From: Exophiala sp. HKRS030
Lineage: Eukaryota > Ascomycota > Eurotiomycetes > Chaetothyriales > Herpotrichiellaceae
DNA: 64,000 nt
Assembly: GCA_023897205.1 (NCBI GenBank)
Contig: JAHWDD010000001.1
Coordinates: 5,332,001-5,396,000, forward strand
Direction of reading: 5' to 3'
The position numbers and the translations under genes were made by a program. Below the pieces are notes generated by a model that was not told where the DNA came from, did no database searches, and was given only the letters and a program-made list of their open reading frames with translations. Of the stretch, positions 43,301-53,542 are shown one piece after another (position 1 is the first letter of the stretch; each line of letters begins with the position of its first letter).

Positions 43301-44419
43301 AGGAGGAATGAAGCGTATGATGTGATTGGCAGATCCAAAGACGAAGCGTTTTTGACCAATTTGTACGATTGGTACATTCAACAAGGCTGGTATGATCGGC
43401 TGCTAGCTACAGAATCGTCTTTCATCGTCACCTACCTTCAACGAAAATCGTCCGAGGACATCACGTATGCTGATCTTTTGTGGAAGTATTACGGGCAAAC
43501 GAGTCAGTTCTCAGACGCCGCAAAGATTCAACTACAGCTCGCCAGAAGTCCTTTCCCGTTGACTCTCGAGAAGAGAATCGAGTATCTGAGCAGAGCAAAG
43601 GCCAATGCCTCGACGTATACACCTGGGGGGAATCGCAAAATCAAGCAGCAATTGCTTTTGGAAATTTCGGAATTGCTCGACATTGCCATCATCCAAGACG
43701 AAATATTGCAGCGGTTGCGCGATGACGACCGGTTGGCAGGAGAACGCAAGAAGGAGGTGCTGGATCGCGTGAATGGTGTGATCCTCGACATTACCAGTCT
43801 GTTCAACGACTTTGCAGACAATGCTGGATATTATGATATTTGCCTGCTGATTTATCAGGCGGCAGACCACCGTGACGCATCTCAGATCAAACAAACGTGG
43901 CAACAATTGTTCCAGGTGGTTCACGACAAGACTGTGGCCAAGGGAGAAATCCAACCCTTTGAGGCCATGGCCGAAACGGTTCGAAGCTTGGGGAGCAAGC
44001 TGCGAGTTTCCGAGACGACATTCCCGGTGGACACGCTTTTGTTGATTCTCGAAAAGTATTCGTTTGAACAACAACGGAACGTCGCTCCACCTCACTGGGT
44101 GGTTGATATTTTCCTGGATCTGGAGGTCGCACACGAAAGACTTTTTGAGGTGCTGGAGACGGTGTTCTTTACTGGAGATCCACCGTTCATGGGCACCAAC
44201 CGGAGATACATCGCTTCTGATTTGGTGTACGTGGTTGGGAAATGGTTCCATGATTCCATGAGGGTGGGGTCCATCATTTTTGGCAGCGAAGCCGGTGCCG
44301 CTCGCGTGGCCGAGACCCTGCAGGTTGTTTTGCAACAAGGGAAATCTGCAGGTTTGGACGACGAGACTATACAAATCTGTCGTGCGGTGATTGAACAGGT
44401 TGGACAGGTTTTGGGATGA
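40334..44419 (+). CDS. NUP170: Nucleoporin Nup170/Nup157 (Nup155 family)
   Basis: A single uninterrupted exon of 1361 residues. It is a scaffold subunit of the inner ring of the nuclear pore complex. The N-terminal 75 residues are Pro/Thr-rich and disordered. The beta-propeller starts near DYDIQGSTTWAPFQKAGVYKIPDEIFEQYNNAQ, which carries the Nup155 signature, and includes YAWTTIDNALYMWDY. From about residue 600 an alpha-solenoid follows, with blocks such as PSPRHAATALYISRILRSTW and EQLKRANEAGSNAEFSRNLLNESL. Length agrees with fungal Nup170. The ATG at 40334 is chosen over the upstream in-frame TTG. A 4.1-kb gene without introns is notable beside the intron-rich neighbours. Confidence 0.95.
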   Translation: MATTIPQTPARPVPGVWPQTPATRPVIPAPSFQSPGTPLSRPSITPHGTSTSLVTTRAAETPAQSSIRQPESLEPLERAARTINEAFASESRFPEVENYLAQGYSADYDIQGSTTWAPFQKAGVYKIPDEIFEQYNNAQLSTSMGLFAELRYAWTTIDNALYMWDYTAPKPELLGFEGQPHSILAVKLVKPRAGVFLPHITHAIVLATTSEIMLLALGTDPSPGASAGLSLFQTGMSTSTKGLDVSVIAGSAKTGRIFFGGRSENELYELSYQQEDGWFSSRCSKICHTAGVGKSLTWTWDSLRGGDKEHVEQIVVDDSRDMLYTLSSLSNIRAFHRESDGTLRKVIDKPAVQIYANIGHIISQNETINPRVPIVAISAIPASEASRYHLVATTATGYRIYLSATSSGYWSASGAIGSITMQAQHVKTPPVTSAPGLSLASVSTDPSSSVHVPIKTLTMTRLAARYSPGYFFGFVARDANAQVDQLFVSAPDAGRLIRPAEAGQPGRSTETAIWLSLGSRAEDIGLVVPYSPPISNPAGYGNDLAVQFDKPTPEVAVLTNTGVHIIKRRRLVDIFAAVSRQGGSEGFQNEVNNLIRAYGRTETLATALAVACGQGVEVTKDTYSARINDPEVLELARKTFIEYGGKPSINQNSITDKSVPLIDAVRPSPRHAATALYISRILRSTWRNVIAVEATTPTGYQINPAVPLKKLRDVQEALSSLQRFFKTNKSFIKGLSGPDDLSNASTKDDEIALKGEHRALHSLVKFASDTIEGLSFVLVLFDEKVAELIPLLPESSRPGMLKLTFEELFTTKTGYDLAKELVKAIVNRNIAKGSNVETIAEALRRKCGSFCSADDVVIFKAQEQLKRANEAGSNAEFSRNLLNESLKLFEQVAHSLPMDYLQSAVKQYTELQFYAGAIQLALRVAHEKDKANEALSWMVDGRPDADSRKPKFDLRTQCYDLIHEVVSAVDRSTEQGPNFVDGRPTLAATRRNEAYDVIGRSKDEAFLTNLYDWYIQQGWYDRLLATESSFIVTYLQRKSSEDITYADLLWKYYGQTSQFSDAAKIQLQLARSPFPLTLEKRIEYLSRAKANASTYTPGGNRKIKQQLLLEISELLDIAIIQDEILQRLRDDDRLAGERKKEVLDRVNGVILDITSLFNDFADNAGYYDICLLIYQAADHRDASQIKQTWQQLFQVVHDKTVAKGEIQPFEAMAETVRSLGSKLRVSETTFPVDTLLLILEKYSFEQQRNVAPPHWVVDIFLDLEVAHERLFEVLETVFFTGDPPFMGTNRRYIASDLVYVVGKWFHDSMRVGSIIFGSEAGAARVAETLQVVLQQGKSAGLDDETIQICRAVIEQVGQVLG

Positions 44420-45127
44420 AAGGATGGAAGATGATGACGCGGCGGTCCTTTAGTTTTGCTTACCCAGAAACATACCTAGCATAACACAATCTACCTAGGT
44501 AGGCAGCAATACGAGGTTACTTTGGTACGTTTGGTACACTAGTTTTGATTTCTGGGTACAGGGATCTAGATGGCTAGGTATGAGAAAGCATGTGGCTCAA
44601 CGATCTGTCCGTAAGGGGGAGGGGGGGAGAAGCAATCAACAAGTATGTACAGCGATGACACTAAATTTGATTTCGTATATATAAAAACGTGAAGACGTGA
44701 GGAAGCACCTGAAGTATACTTAGCTAATTTGTAGGTAATCTACTCTGTATGCGCACAACTTGAAAAATGTTCAAAACATACCACGAGTCTACCACGGTGC
44801 GTGCCTATTGGTTTTTGTTTATCTCGATCAGGTTCTTTGTTCTATTTACCCGAGGTTTTTGAACCCAAACCACCATTTAGTCACCCCTACGAAGTACTAA
44901 ATTAGGGGGGGTTTCACCACGACGACGCGTTCATAAATAACCATTCTCATCTTGTTTTTCGATATCATTTTGATTTCGTCTTGATTGCTTCCTCCTCTCT
45001 CTCCGTCGGGTACTACCCCGAATGCGGTCGTATCCTGTCTTTCCGATCCTTGCGCGAGTATTCAGATAATCGGAAAAGGGTCAACTCACTATCCATAGAC
45101 CACTTCAATCTGTTCAATTCATCCATC
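44420..45127. other. Intergenic region
   Basis: 708 bp between two plus-strand genes. It contains TACCTAGGTA at 44492-44501 and a G-rich tract near 44614-44628. No gene is seen. Confidence 0.5.
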
Positions 45128-46059
45128 ATGGCACCACCACCGCAACACCTCCGTCGTCCTCGTCGTCCACTATCGTCGAGGAAATTGGACATGTTGTACC
45201 TGGTCTTTTTCACCATTCATATTCCAATCATGCTCTGTAAGTCGTTTACCCTGAGACCTTTGATTAGAGATGCACATTTCCTTCCCTCCCCTGGTCTTGC
45301 TTCTCCTCCATCGCATCTGACTACTCTCTTCTCACCCTCCCTACATCCCCCACCATCATTGTCAATTTCCACATATACCGCCGTAACCCATGTATCAAAA
45401 TTCTAACGATATCAAAACAAAATATATAAAAAAACAGTGGTCGACCTAGGTCCCTTGTGGCCCACCAATTTACGTCCCAGACTTTCCTACACTCTCCACG
45501 AATACATGATCATGAAATACAATGATAAATTCTTTGCGAACCCACCGAGATGGTTCAATTGGTACATGTACATCGAGGCCTTGTACCATTTACCTCTTTC
45601 TCTCTGGATGTTACGGGCCATACCAAAAGGTCACTTTGTCTCTTGTGTTGCTTTCTTTCATTTCTTCCGTATTGTCTGATGACTGACATGTTCAAACGGA
45701 ATCGCCGTTAGACCACAAACTGCTGGGCCTGAATCTTTTACTCTTCTCGGTCGAGACTGGTATAACCACACTCACATGTGTCGCCGATATCGGTTCTTGG
45801 AATGGTTACGTGACCTCACAAAGAAACCGACTATATCGATTATACGTTCCTTATTTGGTTTTGGGTATGTTTCTTTCTTGGGATTTTGACTCTCCAGGAA
45901 CACTTGTACAAAAGTACACTGCTGACGTATTCTCTACTCAAATTTGTTTTAGCCATTTTTATCGGTGTTGATTCTTTTATTCGAGTCAAAAAACAAATCA
46001 TTGCTGGTTCTGATGTTGGTGCTGTTACCGAGAAGAAGGAAAAGAACAAGACAACATAA
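45128..46059 (+). CDS. EXPERA-domain membrane protein (TMEM97/sigma-2-receptor-like)
   Basis: Four exons, 45128-45236, 45438-45629, 45712-45864 and 45953-46059, giving 186 residues. Joining gives DMLYLVFFTIHIPIMLLVDLGPLWP (TM1), YIEALYHLPLSLWMLRAIPKDHKLLGLNLLLFSVETGITTLTC (TM2-TM3) and LYRLYVPYLVLAIFIGVDSFIRVKK (TM4, basic tail). This is the four-helix EXPERA layout shared by TMEM97, EBP and TM6SF proteins, which bind sterols or act on them in the ER. The conserved Glu in the EALYHLP segment and Asp in LLVDL are present. The second intron uses a GTCACT donor, a weak match to consensus but the only one that keeps the frame. It may act in sterol handling; no enzyme activity is implied. Confidence 0.88.
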
Positions 46060-46524
46060 TAGGTGAAATGACACAAGTAACGTACCAGACGACAGTCAGC
46101 CTTCTATTTCTGGTAGAGGACTCGAAAAGGGTTGAGAATGAAGGGGGAAAAAAGGTAAACTGTAAGAAAGAGAGACCAAATACAGCACCAAAAAATGATG
46201 AATTGGTTCCAAAACGTGTATGAGAGTGTGATTTGACTATGACTGACCAATTGACCGACCGACCGACCGAGTATGACTTGAGTGACCAAGTATATGTGTT
46301 TGTCGTCTAAACCATCTCAAGATATCAACCACCTCATTTGACTCGAGATTGGCAGAACTGTATTGGACAAACTCCTTACGCCATGCAAGTGAGATTTCAA
46401 GGGTAGGACGGACTTGAACGAAGAAGGAATCTGCATCAACTGACAAGAGACATGGGGTACTTGTTTGATCTGGCAAAAGTCACATCCAATGTAAGATTCA
46501 ACTTTACATTCTCTCTCACGTCTC
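46060..46524. other. Intergenic region between convergent genes
   Basis: 465 bp of 3' flank with a small (GACC)4 repeat at 46253-46268. No gene is seen. Confidence 0.5.
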
Positions 46525-48255
46525 TCACTCCTCTGCCAAGGTCTGGCCTTCTCTCAGTCCTTCCACCTTCAACTCCTCGCCCATCGCCCGACGGTAAATG
46601 TCCCGAACGTTCTCGGTGACGGTCTCGAAATGACTCGAAGCGTCGAAACTGTTGGAGATGAAGATCTGATCATTCACACCGCTCTCCAGAGGTTGGTACA
46701 AGGGGATCGGTGGACCCATGAACTTCTCTTCGATCCTACCCAGTCGCTCGAGGCCAGGTTGAAGTTCGAGGTGGTGGTTGGCGGACGTCTCCGCGATGGT
46801 GGAAACGATGGCGATGTAGTAACCCTTCGGGCAGACGTTGTGCGCCGACGACACCATGGCGATGTAGATGTCGTGTTTGCGACCGACCTGGGATTGAGGG
46901 ATGATGAGCTGCAACGAGTCACTGTCGGCCGTCTTGTCGAGTGGGTGGTTGAGAATGCAAATGGCCTTGAGCAGATGACCGACGACCTGCACCTTGCCAG
47001 GGAAGTAAGATGGGTCACCCAAGATCATTTTCGTCTTGGTGCTGAACTTCATCCCTTCTCCTTCCTCGCCCCGCTCGCGCATCGTGGCCTGGATGCCGCT
47101 GACCTTGCTGCCGTCGTACTGAATCTCATCGATGGAGGTGTTGAGCATGTACGTTCCTCCGTAGATGGCGGAAAGACGGGCGAACCCCTGGGGAAGTTCA
47201 CCGAGACCGTAGAGGGGGTAAATGTAAGGGGATTTGCCATATCGAGCCATCGAGTTGGCGTACAGTCGGATCCTCTCCACCGTCTCTTTGCCCATTCCCG
47301 GAGTGTCGATGTATTCATCCGTAGGGTAAAGGGCCATGGAATGACCGATAAAGTCTCGGGTCGTGGCTTCCAGACCAAACTTGTCGTAGACTTCTTTCAT
47401 GGTGCATTTGTTGAGGTTGAGTCCTGCATCAGATATCTTTGCGTCAGCCAACGTTCCTCGTCACCACCTCTGTATGTCTCATCCTACGTACCATTATGTG
47501 TAGCAGGGTTGTTCTCTTCAAAAGCACCAACCCACTCCAAGAATTTCTTCGCCCTTCTCTTTTCAAACAGTCCCATCAAAGGAGAACTCAGCGCTTCGCC
47601 AGCGGTAGATGGGACCTTGGCCACAGTCGCCCTGGGCCCAGTTCCCTGCTGCACGAAGCTGCCTGCGATTTGTTTGAATTCGAGGTATCGAGTGACGTCG
47701 GTGGAAACGAGAATGTTGGTGAGTTCGCCATTGGCCATGAGGAGTTTGGGCACGAGGTCGACGTTCCAGTCGTTGATCCGACCGTATTTCTTCCATGGTT
47801 CCTGACCGTCTTGAAAGTTGCCATATTTCTTGAAAAGCTATGTATTCCCAATAGTGTCAGCCCGGGGTTTTAGGTCTTTGTGTTCTCCTCGCACTTACAG
47901 CCTCGATATTCACTGAAGCGGCCTCACTATTCGTAACTGTCAGTGTGTGCCCTATGGTCATCTCTACTCGTTCTTATAAAAGGCTGCGCTCTCGTACCCG
48001 CCATAATGATCGTTTCGATCGATGTGAAGGACCTTCTTGCCTTTGACAGACAAGACACTACAAAAAAGTCAGTATTTAACTGATCGCATACCAAAAAGTC
48101 TGGTCTACTTACCCGGATAGAACACACTCAGTCAGACCTAGTCATCAACCAACACAGTCAGTATGGAGGGGTAGGTGATGATTTGTTGATTTTTGGGGGC
48201 CATTCGTACCTGTGCCTAGAACAATGACATCGTATTCTGGAGCGATCTCATCCAT
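46525..48255 (-). CDS. GDI1: Rab GDP-dissociation inhibitor
   Basis: Six exons: 48255-48210, 48137-48113, 48057-47998, 47926-47899, 47837-47492 and 47423-46525, giving 467 residues. It extracts GDP-bound Rab GTPases from membranes and recycles them, so it is essential for secretion. Joining the small exons gives [37 protein letters not shown], the dinucleotide-fold start of the GDI/REP family, then EAASVNIEALFKKYG. Later come RINDWNVDLVPKLLMANG, SSPLMGLFEKRRAKKFL, ALYPTDEYIDTP, YIYPLYGLGELPQGFARLSAIYGGTYMLN and DPSYFPGKV, all GDI signatures. The C-terminus is acidic. Exons 2 (25 nt) and 4 (28 nt) are very small, and intron positions crowd into the first 60 codons. Confidence 0.96.
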
Positions 48256-48661
48256 GGTCGGTAATGTGAGATGGTGAAGATGAGAACAAAAATAATGATA
48301 TGCAAGAGGGTAGAGAAGGGAAAACGCAGGACAAGTTCTGAACTCAGGGTCGGTGAAGCGCAGTGTTGTTGTCGCACTATCCCGTCGCAGGACTGGCGGT
48401 CTCTCCGCAGCCGAAGTGAGGTCATGAACCGCGTTTTATCTTCATGTGCTTCTCCGTAATGAAGAGCCCCTCAGCCTCGTTCAGCCTTGTCTGTCATGTA
48501 GAGGACTTGACAACGACAGCGTTATCACCAGCTAGTAATTGACGTAAGACGCTTAGCTTACAAGATAATCTACAGGGTTATACTATATGCTATCTGTATT
48601 GACGAGTCGAATAAGCCTTTTGGTAAAATCATGTTGACCATGTCTAAAAAGCAAAGTCACT
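48256..48661. other. Intergenic region
   Basis: 406 bp between the ThDP enzyme's 3' end and the GDI1 start, so it contains the GDI1 promoter. No gene is seen. Confidence 0.5.
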
Positions 48662-50673
48662 TCAACCAGCCGTAACATTGCTCTTTGCAGCCTCCTGCTT
48701 CATACGTGCTCGCGCAATCTCCAACTGCTTCGACAACCTCCAGGGGTAATCAAAGGTGTCCATGAAAATTTCACAGAGCTGAAAAGATATTGTTAGCTTG
48801 GCCTTACGAGTCGTAAGAAGTGGAAGTAACGCACCTGGACCATTTCTCCACTCCCAAAGTCCTTGTCGTTCAAAACAGCTTCGAGATCCTCGACGGTCTT
48901 CGCAGCTCGGCTCTTGGCTTTGATACCCGTCTCCTCTCTCGCCCCGAAGAACTCGAGCATTTTCTGATGATCCCACAGCATACTGACATCATTGTAACCC
49001 TGCTCAGGACCGTGAATGGCCCTTTCAATGGCGTATCCGTTGTTGTTGATGACGAAGATGATCGGTTTGAAGCCATAGCGAAGATAAGTACCAATCTCCT
49101 GCACAGTCATTTGCATACTACCCTCACCGACGATGAGTACGACACGCCCGGGATACTTCATCTCTTTGGCAGCCACGAGTGCTCCCAGGCACGAGCCAAC
49201 GGTGTATCCGATAGACGACCAGAAAATCTGTGTAATGTATCTGGCATTCGGGGGGAAGGTGGCATCAGGCATGCCGAACTGTGCGGTGCCAGATTCCGCC
49301 AAGACGATGTCATTGTCCTTGAGGAAACGGCCGAGTCTCTGCCAGACAAAGGATTGTTTCAGTTGTCCTGATTTAGAGTCGTTCAGGACTGGCGGCGGAA
49401 CCTTCTGACCATTTTGTGGGCGAGGCAGATTGTACTTTTGCGGCTGTTTTTCCAATTCTGCAACTAGGCGCCGCAAGATAGGCAAGAAATGGTATCCATC
49501 ATACTTTTCTCCTTTTATCTGCACGAAATCGTGCCCTAGACGCACTAGGTTCTCGTCTTTGATTTGTCTGGTGAAGCCGCCCGTATTCGAATCCGACAAC
49601 AGTGGACCGAGATTGATAACCAAGTCGGACTTTTCGACCGCCTCCGCCACTCCAGGGAATGATGCTTTGAAGAAATTAATATGTTACGGTATTGAAAATG
49701 AGGTGATGCTCACCTTGACCATTGTACAATCCGTAATAGTATGAAGCTGTCTCGTCAATGACCCCCTTGGACAAAGGCGTTGAGAAACTGGGAAAATGGG
49801 TGATCTGGGCAAGTTTCTTGGTCAAATCGAGACCTCCATGCCTGATAGCAAGTACGTCTGCGAGGATAGAGGGATTCGATGCTGTGGCGACCGAAGAGAG
49901 GATCTTCTGGACAATCTGGTCTTCAGTTTTTGCGTCGGGGTTGCGGAGCGTCAGGTCTAGTGGTGTTTCTAGACGTTTGGCATCCAGTTGGACCGACACC
50001 ACATCTGTAGGAACATAGATGTAGACTGGTAGCCGACTATGCATGCAGGAGACGATAACTCGATCGATGTCGTCCGCCATGGTATTGTCTTCCATCAGAT
50101 ATGCATGGTCTTTGCGGATAGGATCGGCCATCTTGATGTAGATTGCATGGTCCATGTTTGGTTCCATGGTGTGATGAAGCATGACTCGGGCCTTTTGCAC
50201 TATTTTCGGTTGACAACCATATTAGTTCAAAGTCCACATATACCCCCGTTTGACACACGCGTCCGTGTCGAACGGTCGACTTACTGGCTCTCGCTGGCAT
50301 GCCAACGATATGGATCATGCCTGCGTGTTCTGCATATGCTCCAGCAACACCGTTCATGGCCGATAGCTCTCCCACGGCATAGGTCGTAATCAACACGCCT
50401 GGTGCCCCCTTGATCCGCGTGTAACCATCAGCCGCGTAGGCACCGTTGAGTTCATTGCAACAACCAATCCATTTGAGACCGGGAACATTGTAAATCTCGT
50501 CGAGTAAAGTTACTATGGGCGAGTGTGGTCAATTGACTGTGCTTACGCTAGAATGGTCGTGGTCATGTGAACTTACGGTTGAAATCTCCTGGAACACCGA
50601 GGATGTGTTCAGTGCCCAGTTCTTTAATCCTCCTGAAGAGATACTGGCCCATTGGGACCGTCGAACCCGACAT
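48662..50673 (-). CDS. Pyruvate-decarboxylase-like ThDP enzyme
   Basis: Five exons: 50673-50577, 50512-50285, 50199-49714, 49664-48835 and 48778-48662, giving 585 residues. It is a 2-oxo acid decarboxylase using ThDP and Mg2+. Motifs are ILGVPGDFNLTLLDEI, CCNELNGAYAADGY with the ThDP-activating Glu, the catalytic His pair 117-118 in VMLHHTME, TPLSKGVIDE, and the cofactor motif GEGSMQMTVQEI ending INNNGYAIERAIHG, including the late catalytic Glu. The Mg-binding GDG is GEG here (Glu451). Length matches fungal PDCs. Substrate-pocket residues cannot be judged from sequence alone, so pyruvate, phenylpyruvate or indolepyruvate remain open. The acceptor of intron 3 is AAG. The start was fixed by the MGQYLFRRIKELG block. 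Confidence 0.92.
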
Positions 50674-51420
50674 GCTTGCAAATGGTGATCTGGAGAGGAA
50701 TATGGCGATCAAACGTCAAGGTCAATACACTCTAGTTGAAATAGTCACTTTGAACGAAAAGGAAACTGGAAAGGAACACTGGAATGTTGTTATGACCGAG
50801 GCACGTTCATGGCTGCGCTTATTCGCGGATCTGACTATGAGAGGCTGCGGGGGATGACATAAGCATGGGTCGGTAAGCCACACGCCCTAGAGCAACACCA
50901 GAACCCCATTAGATATTATGAAGGGCGGAGTGCTAGAGTTGACAATGTACGGATATAGTGGTGAGGAATATCATACGAATAGCACACCCCATCACTAGGC
51001 GAGCATCAGCACTGTCAACACCATTGGGATCGGCTGGCTTCGGAAGTGGCTACACCCAGTCAGAGTGCACAGTAGTCTTACACCGTACTCCGGATGTAAT
51101 TCCACAACCGCGGCAATTCCCACTCTTCTCAGATATAAGCAGGGGCTGCGAAGCCTCATATGAGTTTCCATACTCGGTCTATCAAATATTTATCAATAGG
51201 GCCGGGCGAATTCATCCAGTTGGTCAGATTCCAGATTGACCGAAAGTGAGTGAAGGGCATGTGTCATTGGTAATTACTAGTATAATAACATTGCCCTGCA
51301 GGCTGTTTGCATCGAATGCGTCCCTGATCATGGAGCCCAGTAAGAGAAGACGCTGAGAAGCCGTTAACACCCATAGTGAGACCTTCTTTTCACCCACATC
51401 GTTGCCACGGCCTTGATCAT
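50674..51420. other. Intergenic region
   Basis: 747 bp between two minus-strand genes. Short frames only; presumably the promoter of the ThDP enzyme. Confidence 0.5.
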
Positions 51421-51808
51421 TCACAAGATCCCAATGACAATGTCCCCGTTCAGCGAGGCTTGAACCCTCAAGTCCACCTCTAGATTCAACTTCACATGAA
51501 TCTTCAAGCTGCCCGACACATTTTTCACCTCTTCCTTTGTGAGACCTCGAATGGCTCGTGGATTGTTTCGATTATCGAGAAGACCAGGTTGCATAGGTTG
51601 GAGGCCTTGCAGCGGAGCTTGTTTGGGCACGTTATTGACGACTCCCTCGTCGTGGTCGTCGTCGGAGTCAACATCAGCTCGATTCTGTCGGCCACCAGAT
51701 GTAGTGTCGGAAATGCCGCTGTCCGACTTACTGAGCAGACAACGAAAGTGTCAGTAACCCATGTCCCCTGGGAGTGCTTGTGAAGACTTACTTATCCGCC
51801 ATGATCAT
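51421..51808 (-). CDS. Small conserved fungal protein, 108 aa, two exons
   Basis: Exons 51808-51792 and 51730-51421. Exon 1 encodes only MIMAD plus two bases, ending at a perfect GTAAGT donor; the acceptor follows a pyrimidine-rich TGCTCAG. The joined protein begins MIMADNKSDSGISDTT, has an Asp-rich middle (DVDSDDDHDEG) and a Pro/Gln stretch. It closes with a compact block of about 38 residues, from LTKEEVKNVSGSLKIHV to LNGDIVIGIL. Alternating hydrophobic residues there suggest beta-strands. I recognise this C-terminal pattern (LKLNLEVDLRV, then GD..L..L) from unnamed small proteins in other filamentous fungi. No function is known to me. A start at the second Met (51802) is equally possible. 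Confidence 0.68.
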
Positions 51809-52563
51809 TGATGGATGTGTAAGAGCTCTCCACGCTAGAATCCGCCAAACATTCGAGAGTGCTGTAGACACCCGACAGCGGTATATGATTGCTGGACTTG
51901 ATGCTGGCTAAAACAAGCAGGAGTCTTTGAGTCAGGAAAAGGTGCGTGATACCACAATTTGCTGAAGGTCAGGTCGCTGCAGTACAAGTATTCGTCTCTG
52001 GGGCAGGTCCCAGACTCTGAACTAATACTGCCAGTGTACTCGTAATCCGTTGTTTCTTGATCTGGTACATAAATCTCCGACTCTTTGGAATATTAGCGTT
52101 CTGAAGACTACCCAATACGCCATCATGGTGCTTATATTCTCCCCTTGTACCTTCCATCCTCGACTCTTCCTGACGTGTATGTTGCGTCACGAGGCTGATC
52201 ATCCCTTGTCAGGCGGCGGGTCGCGCCTGTCGAGCAACGCCCCGACACCCGTCAAATGGGACCACAGTTTTGCCCTATGGAAGTGTTTGACACGGGTCCT
52301 CAAAGGCTATAGGACTCCGTTGGCCGCGTTGAGACATGTCCGCAGTACCTAGGTGACTTTTGACGTCTACTATATTGGGAACGCTGCAAGCAACAGCATT
52401 TCCGAAGGCGCTCATTTGGCGACTTGAACTCCGGAGCACCGAATATCGCCGCAGGATTTGCTCCACAATGTTAGATCAGGTCCAAAGATCTTCCCCCATT
52501 AGTAGGTAGAGACGGGAAGGTATGAATGTTTGTGGAGTTCAAGATACACAGCACTTGTCCGGA
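51809..52563. other. Intergenic region
   Basis: 755 bp between two minus-strand genes. ACCTAGGT occurs at 52347-52354. No gene is seen. Confidence 0.5.
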
Positions 52564-53184
52564 TCAAGAAGAGGGTGAATGATTGTCATCGAGATCCACG
52601 CGGATCAATTCGACCTCAACCACATCCTTTCCATGACTCTTGTCTCCGAGACCATTATCATGCACGTCGAAATACAGAGCCCATCGATCCGGACTTTCCT
52701 CGACCGCCACGAAGCCTTCCCAATTCCGAAAAGTCAGACGTGGCTCCCCCTTTTTGCAGAGTTTGAGATCCATCGGCCCCGTGAGCTGAGATTGCGTGTC
52801 GGCGCGAGTTCCGTGCCTCAGTTCGAAGGTCGCATGGTCGATATATACCCAGTTCAAGAAGTTGTCGGTGTTGATGGTCGTCACCAGCCCGTCGTATTGT
52901 TTCTCCGGGAAAGGAAGAAAATAGCCAGTGAAGAGATGCTCTCCTGGGTTCTTTTGGTCGCTGAGAACCAAGCGTCCATCCTCGAGAACGACGGCTCTGT
53001 CTGCCAGCTGTTGCTGTCGTTTGGTGCTCATCCTAGCCGAGGGACGGACTGCGAGGTGACATTTCTGCCTTTTCATCTCTTGTTGGCCTTGATCTGATCT
53101 TTTCTGTGCTTGATCGGATAGTTGCATTGTTGATGTGGCCAGTAAGGGCGCCATGGCCGCTAAGGTGATGATTGAGAGCACCAT
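52564..53184 (-). CDS. Conserved fungal hypothetical protein with N-terminal hydrophobic segment
   Basis: A single exon of 206 residues from MVLSIITLAAMAPLLA; an in-frame ATG at 53226 would add 14. The first 20 residues form a signal anchor or signal peptide. A basic, Gln/Lys-rich helix (QLSDQAQKRSDQGQQEMKRQKCHL) follows, then a beta-rich domain with VVLEDGRLVLSD, HLFTGYFLPFPE, LVTTINTDNFLNWVYIDHATFELRHG, GPMDLKLCKKGEPRLTFRNWEGFVAVEE and WALYFDVHDNGLGDK. I know this domain order from unnamed proteins of many Pezizomycotina. No function has been attached to them that I can name. The acidic C-terminus is variable. It is probably membrane-tethered. Confidence 0.8.
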   Translation of the reverse strand: MVLSIITLAAMAPLLATSTMQLSDQAQKRSDQGQQEMKRQKCHLAVRPSARMSTKRQQQLADRAVVLEDGRLVLSDQKNPGEHLFTGYFLPFPEKQYDGLVTTINTDNFLNWVYIDHATFELRHGTRADTQSQLTGPMDLKLCKKGEPRLTFRNWEGFVAVEESPDRWALYFDVHDNGLGDKSHGKDVVEVELIRVDLDDNHSPSS

Positions 53185-53226
53185 CGTAGCTGTGTGATCT
53201 CCGTTAAGAAAGCAGGTAGCGTACAT

Positions 53227-53542
53227 TCGGCTTCTGAACGAAAGTTGGCCTTGTGCTCTCCAGGTTGGTCAGGCGTATTGAATAAAGCTCGAGATTTCCG
53301 GACTGTAATAAATTAAAGGCTCTTGGATGGATCCCTAAGGCTGTGACAGGGGTTGGATACGGAGTATAGCCTTGATATCCACGGTTTCCTACGTCATTGC
53401 TGTCAATTCAAGTATTTCTCCCGATATCCTGAGAATGTTTCCGAAATCATTGAAACCATCAGTGAAGAAAACATCTTTGATTCTATCAGTCATTACTAGC
53501 TACGTGCTCCATGATCTCGCCATGTCTTTTACTACCTATTTC
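53227..53542. other. Intergenic region
   Basis: 316 bp, with one TACGGAGTA at 53358-53366. No gene is seen. Confidence 0.5.

Noticed and set aside
46630..47805. A 391-codon plus-strand open frame
   Set aside because: It lies antisense to GDI1, whose motifs and splice sites are unambiguous. The frame is a codon-bias shadow without any family pattern.
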